IMG/VR virus record: IMGVR_UViG_3300013125_000879
Location: 1-26,985 of that record
Direction: 5' to 3' (one strand)
DNA length: 26,985 nucleotides
Source of the DNA: a virus
In this document: positions 9,364-16,600 of the stretch, in pieces
How positions within the stretch are numbered: the first letter of the stretch is position 1
Layout: the number at the start of each line of letters is the position of its first letter
Position numbers and translations under genes: made by a program
Notes under the pieces: model-generated
Databases searched by the model: none
What the model was told of the DNA's origin: nothing
What the model saw: the letters and a program-made list of their open reading frames with translations, nothing else

Positions 9364-10266
9364 ATGTACGAAGAAAATAAAGAATATAAGTTCAATCCAA
9401 AACATATAAAAATATATGGCCCAGCAATTAATGAGGCTCAACAAATTGATCCAAATATAATTCCTGATTTTCCTATTAATAAACCCGTAAAATTTAATGA
9501 AAATCTTATGAAAAAGGCTATAAAATATGGTCTTATAATATTAATAAATTATAGAGGAGATAAGGATAAATGGCGTGGTGGTCGTGAAAGAACTATTCAG
9601 CCTATGGTTCTCGGTGTAAATAAAAATACTCGAAATATGTTAATCAGGGGGTGGCATTTAGAAGGTTGGAGTGTTTCACAAAGAGCAGAAACTAAAAAGG
9701 TTTGGAGATTATTTAAAACTGATAATATTGTATCTATGACTTTTACGGGTAATTTTTTTAGGCTTCCACCATCTGGTTATAAAATGAACGATAGAATTAT
9801 GACAGAAAAAACATTAGCAAGAGCTGATTTTAATGAAATAAGGAGAAATCAAGATTCTTTATTAAAAGGTGGAAAAATTCAAGCTGAGGAAGAAACAACA
9901 ATAGCAAAAACAACTGGAGGTGTAATAAGTATAGAATTAACAAATTCTAATTCTCAAATAGATTTTAAAGCACCTTATAAAAATTTACTTATTAATAAGA
10001 AAAATTTAGATACCGTTAGATTTATGAAGGATCCAAATACTTTAGCATTAAAATTTTCAATTATGAAGAGTATGTTTGGTAATAAATATTTAACAATTGT
10101 AGGAGCAGTAGGTACTATTAATAAACAAGTTAAGGTATTTGATGGTAAAAAATTATTAGGTAATTATAAATGTATTCGTTCATTTTTAGGTTCAGATTTA
10201 TCTAAAAATAAAATTATAGATAATCAAAGTATATTTGATTTATATGTATTCAATAGAAAATTATAA
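9364..10266 (+). CDS. WYL-domain-like protein, 300 aa
   Basis: Residues about 58-146 (LIILINYRGDKDKWRGGRER, then TIQPMVLGVN, RNMLIRGWHLEG, VWRLFKTDNI) follow the WYL-domain pattern: a strand with YRG, a charged turn, an R-x-[IV]-x-P-x-x-L strand, a segment reporting on a hydrophobic 'WYL-like' strand, and an F/R-x-x-x-I motif. WYL domains bind ligands, often nucleic acids or nucleotides, and usually sit in transcription regulators or defence regulators. No helix-turn-helix is visible here. The C-terminal half (about 150-300) is unrecognised and rich in Lys and Asn. It starts 9 nt after the homing-endonuclease relic. The WYL assignment is by eye and tentative; transcriptional control of phage or host genes is a guess. 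Confidence 0.5.
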   Translation: MYEENKEYKFNPKHIKIYGPAINEAQQIDPNIIPDFPINKPVKFNENLMKKAIKYGLIILINYRGDKDKWRGGRERTIQPMVLGVNKNTRNMLIRGWHLEGWSVSQRAETKKVWRLFKTDNIVSMTFTGNFFRLPPSGYKMNDRIMTEKTLARADFNEIRRNQDSLLKGGKIQAEEETTIAKTTGGVISIELTNSNSQIDFKAPYKNLLINKKNLDTVRFMKDPNTLALKFSIMKSMFGNKYLTIVGAVGTINKQVKVFDGKKLLGNYKCIRSFLGSDLSKNKIIDNQSIFDLYVFNRKL

Positions 10267-10290
10267 TAATTATGCTAATTGTTTTGGAAA

Positions 10291-10365
10291 ATGAAATTAG
10301 ATGAAATTTTTGATTTTCTTAAAGATCCATACCTTTGGTTAGCAACAAAAAAGTATAATATATGA
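10291..10365 (+). pseudogene. C-terminal remnant of the tandem MKIKKF paralogue family
   Basis: A 24-codon frame (MKLDEIFDFLKDPYLWLATKKYNI) ends in a TGA that overlaps the ATG of the next gene (ATGA). Its last residues, WLATKKYNI, match the C-termini of the two following paralogues, ELAAKKYNL and EVTSNKYNL, at the same position relative to the stop. I read it as the surviving tail of a third, deleted copy; it could also be a translated leader peptide that couples to the next start. A second tiny frame (10272-10304) lies just upstream and is not supported. Confidence 0.4.
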
Positions 10366-10730
10366 AAATTAAAAAATTTAATGAATCAACAGATACTTTT
10401 AAACCACTAAAAGTTGAGGATAAAAAAATTTATTATAAAATTAAAGTTGATAATTCATTTATAAAGTTTGAAATTGCTTTAGATAAATTAGGAATAAAGA
10501 AGATGGTTATGAGTCATTATGATTTTGATAATACTTATATTAAAGATATTATTGCAAATAATGTTTATGTTTATGTATTTATAGATTTCTTTAAAAATAG
10601 ATTAGGTCAAGATACATATGAAATATGTGTTCAAGATAGAATTTTTGATACAGAAATAAAAACCTATACTAATGGTGGTGATGTTTTTGTGTCTGATTAT
10701 GAATTAGCAGCAAAAAAATACAATCTATGA
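10362..10730 (+). CDS. Tandem paralogue A with capsid-targeting-like N-terminus, 122 aa
   Basis: Starts MKIKKFNES and is clearly related to the next gene: both share IALDKLG (near residue 40), a NGGDV[FY]V stretch and a terminal [AS]xKYNL. Its stop overlaps the next ATG (ATGA). The N-terminal MKIKKFNE followed by Ser resembles the T4 capsid-targeting sequence and the starts of several unrelated small proteins in this window. The body is mixed alpha/beta with no known domain. Function unknown. Confidence 0.6.
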   Translation: MKIKKFNESTDTFKPLKVEDKKIYYKIKVDNSFIKFEIALDKLGIKKMVMSHYDFDNTYIKDIIANNVYVYVFIDFFKNRLGQDTYEICVQDRIFDTEIKTYTNGGDVFVSDYELAAKKYNL

Positions 10731-11101
10731 AAATTAAAAAATTTGAAAGTTTTATAATTCCAGGAGGTGATAATTTAATTTACTATACCTTACATATTAA
10801 TGGGTCCTGGGATAAATTTTTAATAGCATTAGATAAATTAGGAGTCCGAAGAGAACAATTTTTAAATGATTGGAATATAGAAGATATAAGTGATTTATCA
10901 AGTACTAATGCTGAATATTTTAAAAAAGATACAATAGTTTTTTTAATAAAAAATCAGTATTTCTACATTAGAAATGTGATTGATGATTTTTACAATAATA
11001 CCGGCTTAGGTAAAATATTATATAATCATGAAAAATTAATTAATGGTGGTGATGTTTATGTTGAAGATTGGGAAGTAACATCAAATAAATATAATTTATG
11101 A
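10727..11101 (+). CDS. Tandem paralogue B with capsid-targeting-like N-terminus, 124 aa
   Basis: A diverged copy of the preceding gene (shared MKIKKF start, FxIALDKLG, NGGDVYV, final NKYNL). The first 7 residues MKIKKFE are followed by Ser. The order of blocks is conserved while the middle has diverged strongly, as expected for an old tandem duplication. Four-nucleotide ATGA overlap with the preceding gene. No domain recognised; role unknown. Confidence 0.6.
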   Translation: MKIKKFESFIIPGGDNLIYYTLHINGSWDKFLIALDKLGVRREQFLNDWNIEDISDLSSTNAEYFKKDTIVFLIKNQYFYIRNVIDDFYNNTGLGKILYNHEKLINGGDVYVEDWEVTSNKYNL

Positions 11102-11104
11102 AGA

Positions 11105-11441
11105 ATGATAAAAAATTTTGAAAGCTTTGGTGATAGTATGTATCCTATTGATGATATATATAATTGGTGGACTGGTATTAAAGTTTCTGAAAAATGAATA
11201 TTATTATATTATAGATTTAAATAATATATTCTTACCAAATAAAATGTTTCAATTAGATAAAGGTTTAAAAAATGTTGTAGTAAATTTTTATTCTAAAAAT
11301 GGTATGAAATATATAGAATCTAGATTAAAAAAAGTAGATTTAATATCTGGAGGATTAATATTTCATGAAACTAATTCAAATATACATGTAGTAGATATAA
11401 CTAAACCAATTAAAATTTCAAAACTACATATTAGTAGATAA
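11105..11441 (+). pseudogene. Frameshifted small gene with MIKNFES N-terminus
   Basis: A 30-codon frame starts at 11105, 3 nt after the previous stop, with MIKNFESFGDS, the same N-terminal style as its neighbours, and stops at 11197 just after VSEK. The +1 frame then continues uninterrupted to 11441 (NEYYYIIDLNNIFLPNKMF...ISKLHISR). Removing one A from the A5 run at 11190-11194 would join them into a protein of about 111 aa. Reading the +1 frame alone from a TTG at 11118 gives a hydrophobic start (MKALVIVCILLMIYIIGG), a possible membrane segment, but TTG starts look unusual here and this frame is antiphase to the better N-terminus. Real decay, a sequencing error and programmed frameshifting all remain possible. 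Confidence 0.5.
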
Positions 11442-11457
11442 ATACAATTTATAAAAT

Positions 11458-11718
11458 ATGGCAAGATTATTTAATGAAATACCAAAAATGCTTAAAAGAT
11501 TGAGTATAATCTCACAATATAATAATTTTAGACAATTAGGTGTAGATGATGATATTGTGTATCTAAATGAAAAAATAACTGATCTTTATGATATGAAAGA
11601 TGATACAGAATTACTCATAAAAGAATTCAACTATTGTGCTAAAATGATTAATATGTTATATGATGAAATAGATTATGATTTTAAGAAAAAAATATTAGAA
11701 GAAGGAAAAGAAGTTTAA
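11458..11718 (+). CDS. Hypothetical helical protein, 86 aa
   Basis: Starts 16 nt after the frameshifted gene and ends just before a strong bidirectional terminator, closing this plus-strand run. The product looks all-helical and acidic (NEKITDLYDMKDDTELLIKEF, LYDEIDYDFKKKILEEGKEV). No recognised family, signal or membrane segment. Confidence 0.55.
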   Translation: MARLFNEIPKMLKRLSIISQYNNFRQLGVDDDIVYLNEKITDLYDMKDDTELLIKEFNYCAKMINMLYDEIDYDFKKKILEEGKEV

Positions 11719-11721
11719 AAT

Positions 11722-11750
11722 AAAAAAGCCTGATTTAATCAGGCTTTTTT
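11722..11750. terminator. Bidirectional intrinsic terminator
   Basis: AAAAAAGCCTGA and TCAGGCTTTTTT form a perfect 12-bp stem around a 5-nt TTTAA loop. With poly-A on one side and poly-T on the other it can stop transcripts on both strands, ending the plus-strand gene at 11718 and the minus-strand gene at 11752. Confidence 0.9.
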
Positions 11751-11751
11751 A

Positions 11752-11952
11752 TTAAAATAATTTTGAAATTTCATCCGCTATTTCATCAAAATATTCTTCT
11801 TTTATCGCATATGTTTCATGATCAGGACCATAAATACCTTCTTTATAATTATTTAAAATATCAAGTATTTTTTCTTTATTATCAGAATAGAAAATATCAA
11901 TATAATCATCTCCTGATTCACTAATCTTATTAAATTCTTTTATGTGTTTCAT
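11752..11952 (-). CDS. Small acidic protein with capsid-targeting-like N-terminus, 66 aa
   Basis: Starts MKHIKEFNKISES: a basic amphipathic N-terminus with Phe and an Ile-Ser-Glu followed by Ser, closely resembling the T4 capsid-targeting sequence with its cleavage motif ([IL]-x-E). The rest is strongly acidic, with a mixed strand and helix pattern (DYIDIFYSDNKEKILDILNNY). It lies 14 nt after deoC and is probably co-transcribed with it. Both carry a similar N-terminal extension. Function unknown. Confidence 0.6.
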   Translation of the reverse strand: MKHIKEFNKISESGDDYIDIFYSDNKEKILDILNNYKEGIYGPDHETYAIKEEYFDEIADEISKLF

Positions 11953-11966
11953 AATTTAATATTTTT

Positions 11967-12776
11967 TTAATAACTACTAGTTCCTGTGCCTTCAGCACCA
12001 CCAAATATAGAATCAACTGATGCAAAACCAACACCAAATCTATCTACATAAGGCGCAAATTTTTTCAAGTCTGCTAATGTTCTTATACCACCAGAAGCTT
12101 TAATTTTCATATCAGAGCCTTCTTGTTCTATGATTTTTCTCATTATCTGAACCTTATTTAATTCTGCTACACCTGGATTATCACTTGGTGTTTTCATTCC
12201 TGTTGAAGTTTTAATGAAATCAGCACCAGCTTCTATACATATACGAGTTGCATTTTCTGTAGCTTCTTCACTCAACTCACTTGATTCAACAATAACTTTT
12301 AAAACTATTTCATCACCATCTTTATTAGTATGAGAATGACATTCATCAACTAAGGTTTCAACATCATAAACAAAATTATAATCACTTAACCCGAAATTGT
12401 TTTTTTCTTTCTCAACATATTCTATCAATTTAGGATAATCTAACACCATATCAACCTCATCAGCTCCAGCAGCAATAACTTGTTTAGTTTCAGATAATTT
12501 TTGTTCTGTTGTATCTGTTCCGTGAGGAAAACTTACAACTGTACAAACCAATACCGGTGAATTTGAAAGTGCCTCAGCTGCAACTTTAACCATTTTTGGT
12601 AAAACACAAACTGATTTTACACCAAGATTATTAGCCTTTTCACATAAAGCCAATATATCATTTTCAGTTGCACCCGGATTGAGTAATGTATAATCTATGT
12701 GTTCAATTAAGTTAGGTTCAGCAACTGATTCATTCATTTTATTTAAGAAATTCTTAAAATCAAATATTTTGCTCAT
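11967..12776 (-). CDS. deoC: Deoxyribose-phosphate aldolase (DeoC) with N-terminal extension
   Basis: This 269-aa class I aldolase cleaves 2-deoxyribose-5-phosphate to glyceraldehyde-3-phosphate and acetaldehyde. Family motifs are intact: IDYTLLNPGAT (27-37), EVDMVLDY with D109, DFIKTSTGM with the Schiff-base lysine K189, KASGGIRT with the second lysine K226, and a C-terminal Tyr (Y269) that assists proton transfer in characterised enzymes. The fold is complete and should be active. Oddly, the usual start of the family lies about residue 22; the extra N-terminus (MSKIFDFKNFLNKMNES) resembles the capsid-targeting-like N-termini of neighbouring small proteins, with Met-Asn-Glu before Ser. In the phage it could salvage deoxyribose from degraded host DNA or be packaged in the virion. 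Probably an operon with the 66-aa gene at 11752. Confidence 0.92.
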   Translation of the reverse strand: MSKIFDFKNFLNKMNESVAEPNLIEHIDYTLLNPGATENDILALCEKANNLGVKSVCVLPKMVKVAAEALSNSPVLVCTVVSFPHGTDTTEQKLSETKQVIAAGADEVDMVLDYPKLIEYVEKEKNNFGLSDYNFVYDVETLVDECHSHTNKDGDEIVLKVIVESSELSEEATENATRICIEAGADFIKTSTGMKTPSDNPGVAELNKVQIMRKIIEQEGSDMKIKASGGIRTLADLKKFAPYVDRFGVGFASVDSIFGGAEGTGTSSY

Positions 12777-12803
12777 ATTAAAAATTTTATTTTTCTTTAT
12801 ATA

Positions 12804-13209
12804 TTAATTTTTGATATTGTTTTTTGTCTTTAACTTCATCCGCATACTCTTTATTGAATAATAAGATTTATTCAATTGCTTAGCACAATATTTAATACTT
12901 TTATCGTAATTATTAATTAAAAAATTAATTTCTTGTTCTCTCCAATATTTCTTAGGTGTATTAAATACCATATGTGAACATATTTCATCATACCAACCAT
13001 TATTTCTAGCCGAAGAAGCTGCACCTCTACTATTAATATTAAAATCCGTTCTATATTTAAATTTAATAGCTTCGGCTTTACAATTTTCATATGTCCAGTA
13101 GATAGTATTTCCTCCTAGCATCTTTTTTTCTGAAATCATTTCTATTTTTATATTTCAATGCAATTTCATGACATCTATCCTTTGTCCAATAATTATTTGG
13201 CTTCTTCAT
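12804..13209 (-). pseudogene. Frameshifted homing-endonuclease-type DNA-binding protein relic
   Basis: Two overlapping minus-strand frames together make one protein. Frame 1 starts at 13209 (MKKPNNYWTKDRCHEIALKY...NDFRKK) and stops at 13087. Frame 2 starts at 13139 and runs to 12804. Both carry the same [YW]T-x-[DE]-x-C-x-x-x-A-x-K[YF]K-x-R-x-[DN]F repeat, and frame 2 continues with GWYDEICSHM, a module common in phage homing endonucleases and Vsr-like proteins, then a C-terminal helix-turn-helix (YWREQEINFLINNY, YCAKQLNKSYYSIKSM). Removing one A from the A7 run at 13122-13128 would fuse them into a single protein of about 134 aa. No nuclease domain is present, so it is a DNA-binding remnant or an accessory factor. 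The RHH gene lies 1 nt upstream. Confidence 0.6.
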
Positions 13210-13210
13210 T

Positions 13211-13381
13211 TTATAATTTTATTTTTGATACATCTTCATCTACACTCTTAAAAAAATCTTTTAATATTGAATTGATTAAATATGATCTATTTGAAGTTAA
13301 TTCATCTATTATAATAAGCAACTCATTATCAATGGTTATTGATAATTTCTCTCTTTTAGCCTTGTCATATATTTTTTTCAT
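13211..13381 (-). CDS. Ribbon-helix-helix DNA-binding protein, 56 aa
   Basis: A short minus-strand gene (ATG at 13381-13379). The pattern is that of Arc/CopG/MetJ-type repressors: basic N-terminus (KAKREK), a beta-strand LSITIDN, helix A (ELLIIIDELTS), a turn NRS and helix B (YLINSILKDFF). RHH proteins bind DNA as dimers through the paired strands and often regulate their own gene. It stops 1 nt before the homing-relic gene start at 13209 and is divergent from another RHH gene at 13495. The same layout recurs at 19400-19864. Confidence 0.7.
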   Translation of the reverse strand: MKKIYDKAKREKLSITIDNELLIIIDELTSNRSYLINSILKDFFKSVDEDVSKIKL

Positions 13382-13433
13382 TATAGTATATATAAATATT
13401 TAAAATAAAAAATGGTATTTTTTACCATTTTTT
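13381..13433. promoter_or_regulatory. Shared 18-bp block plus 11-bp inverted repeat (copy A)
   Basis: TTATAGTATATATAAATA at 13381-13398 is identical to 19574-19591. It includes TATAAATA, the T4-type late promoter consensus. It is followed by AAAAAATGGTA (13407-13417) and TACCATTTTTT (13423-13433), a perfect inverted repeat with a 5-nt loop. It sits between divergent RHH genes, which suits an autoregulatory operator and promoter; the hairpin could also act as a terminator. Operator role is inference. Confidence 0.55.
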
Positions 13434-13494
13434 TACAAAAACTTTAATATTAAAACTCAATATAATCTATTGAAATAAAATAAATATTAATATA

Positions 13495-13653
13495 GTGAAA
13501 TTCAATAAGAAAAAAAGTATTAGTATATCAATACATCCGGAGATATTAAATTTAATGACAATTTACTGCAAAAAACATAAGATTAATAAATCAAAGTTCA
13601 TAGAAAATAAAATTATTAAGTATCTCGAAACAAAAAATAATAAAATAGAATGA
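13495..13653 (+). CDS. Ribbon-helix-helix DNA-binding protein, 52 aa, GTG start
   Basis: Starts with GTG (VKFNKKKSISISIHPEI...) because the next ATG lies inside the fold. The strand KSISISI, helix A (PEILNLMTIYCKKHK), the turn INKS and helix B (KFIENKIIKYLE) give a complete RHH pattern. It is closely related to the protein at 19697 (shared KKK[ST]xSxSI and KINKSK[FY]IE-like block). Its TGA overlaps the ATG of the SbcD-SbcC gene (13650), so the two are translationally coupled and the regulator may control that gene. Confidence 0.7.
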   Translation: MKFNKKKSISISIHPEILNLMTIYCKKHKINKSKFIENKIIKYLETKNNKIE

Positions 13654-16600
13654 TAATTGCACACTTGGGTGATATCCATATATTGAATGAAAATAGACAC
13701 GATGAATATCAGAAAGTATTTAATAGATTATACAAAAAATTACAAGAATTAAAACCTGATAGGATAGTAATTGTAGGTGATTTATTTGAAAGTAAATTAA
13801 CTTTATCTAACGAAGCTAAATTATTAGCTGGAAATTTTTTAAATAATTTATCTAAAATATCAAAAATTATAATTACTTGTGGTAATCATGATTTGAACTA
13901 TAAATCATTAAACCGAATTGATAGTATTGAAACCATTGTTAAATTGATAAATAATACTAATATTACTTATTATAATAAAAGTGGTATTTATAAAGACGAT
14001 CAAATTTCTTGGGTAGTATATCATCATCCAGAAAAAAATATAGATCCTTGGATCGGGCAGATAAAAGATAAAAATCAAATTTATGTTGGACTTTTTCATG
14101 ATCCGATACAAAATTCTTCAACCGATATAGGTAAAGTATTTACCGATAAGTCACTAAAAGATATATCATATTTTAATCATAATGATTATATGATGCTTGC
14201 CGATATTCATAAAAGACAATACTTTAGAAAAAATAAATCAGCTGCATATTGTGGATCATTAATACAAAAAGATTATGGTGAATCAATTGATAAACACGGA
14301 TTTCTTTTGTGGAATTTAATAAGTGCGACAGAATTTGAAATAACAGAATATGATATTGAAAATGATCATAGATTTCTTAATTTATATATCGATGAAGAAA
14401 CTGACTATGAAAATCTTAAAATTAAAGTAGAAAATTTAACCGAAGATACTGAAATTAAGGTTCATTGGAAAGATTTAAGTTCAAATATTAATACTATTAA
14501 TGAAAAACAAATCAGAGATTATATCAAAGAAAATTTGAATACGACAAAAGTTAAATTTGAAAAAATTTTTGTTTATAATGACGTTATAGATTCTGAAATG
14601 TTATCTGAATCTTTAGATTTAAGTGATACTGACATACAAAATAGTATATTTAAGGAATACCTTGAAAATCAAAAATATAAAAAAGAAGATATTGATGAAA
14701 TTTTAAAAATTGATCAAATTATCAACAATAGATTGAACCTTAAAAATACTAAAGCTAATATACAATGGAGTGTAGATAAGTTCTGGTTTAGTAATTTTAA
14801 ATCATATGGTGACGATAATAAAATTGATTGGAATGATATTGATGGCATGATTCAAATAATCGGATTAAATCAGGAAGGTAAAACTACAATTTTGGATGCT
14901 TTGACTTATATTTTATTTGGTAAAACAACAGTTACCTTATCACCTGAAAAATTCGGTGATAGTAGATACATAAATAATAAAAGAGATTTGGACTATTGCT
15001 TAGGTGGTGCCATTATAGATGTGGATGGTGAAAAATTTATTATACAACGAAAAACAGAAAGAATTTGGAATAAGAACAAGACGATTATTTCTAGTTGCCC
15101 AACCACACTAGATTTCTATAAAAATGAAGTATCAGAAAAAAATAAATTAACAGATGAAGTCAGAGTAAAAACGCAAGAAAAATTAGAACTAATTATAAGT
15201 GACATAGCATCATTTATAAGATTATCATACACTAACGCTGATAATCTGAACTCAATATTATCAGAAACCAGAAGTGTTTTTATGGATAATATAATCAGAG
15301 ATGCAGGATATGATGTTTTTGAAATTAAGTTAGAGGAATTTAAAGAATATAAGAAAGAATTGAGTGAGGAAAAAATAATACTAGATATACAAGAATCAGA
15401 AGCTAGAATAGATGAGTTAAGCACAAATATTGAAAATAAAAAAATAGAAATAGATACCAATAAGACCTTAATAGAAAATTTTGATAATGAATTATCTAAC
15501 CTCAACAACAAAAGAGATGATTTTAATAAAAAATTAAATAATATAGACTCATCAATGATTAATTTTGATGAAAATATTAATCTTAATTCTATTGAAAATT
15601 ACGATAAAAAAATAGAGGAACTTAAAATTCAAAATGTCATTTTGGAAAGAGAAATTAAAGAATTACCTTTAAACTTTGATACAAAGAAACTTAATGATCT
15701 AAAAATAAAACTTAAAGAAACTAATGATAAAATATCTGAAAGAAAAGATGAAATTTCAAATTTAAAAAATCTTATAACAGAATCAGATAATAAAAAAGAT
15801 AAGGTACTATCTAAAATTAAAGAATTAAAAGAGTCTGAGATTAAGAAATTACAATTTAAAATTAATAATAATGAACTTAAGATAGAAATGATTAAGAATC
15901 AAATAGATAAAATCATAAATGAAGAAATTAGAAATATTGATTCACAAATTCAAAATATAATTCTACAAAGGAATGAAATAAATAATAAAATTAAGCTACT
16001 ACAAAAGGATGGAATTAATGCTAAAAATGCAAATGATAAGCTAGATAAAGAAATAGATGAGTTGAAAAATTCAACATCTTGTCCAACTTGTGGTAGAGAA
16101 TATGATAGCAACGATCCAAAGTACTCTGAGCATTTGAATCATCTACAAGAAAATATCAAAGAATTAGGAGAAGAGAAAAAGGAAAATACAGATAAAATAC
16201 AGAAATACTTATCAGAATATAAAAAACTGAAAAATACTCTACCTAGCTTAGATGATAAGGAAAAAGTATTAGAAGAGAGCAAGAAGACAATTAATAATAG
16301 TATTTATTCTGAGAAAGTTAAAGAAAAAATTGTTGAAGCAGGTGATGTTAACATTCTAAAACAAGATAATTTAACTACTAAATCAATAATTGAACAGATT
16401 AAAAATGATAATTATGATAATGCGCCATCACTTAAAGAAAATGTTTTAAGAGGTGAAATCATACTTAAAAAGATAGAAATTTCTAGAAATGAAAATTTAA
16501 AAGTTATTAAAAATCTAGAAATAGAATTAAAAAATTTCAATATTGAAAGTATTGAAAATGATATAGAAATTGAAGAAAAATTGAAAGAAAAATTTGAACT

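Noticed and set aside
13158-13403. 81-aa plus-strand frame over the RHH gene
   Set aside because: It lies antisense to the minus-strand RHH gene and the start of the homing relic, has a composition typical of a reverse-strand shadow, and no start context or family. The minus-strand reading gives recognisable domains.
13407-13433. Inverted repeat as a simple terminator only
   Set aside because: It is possible, but no gene ends just before it on either strand and it recurs in degenerate form at the second RHH locus, so an operator is the better reading.
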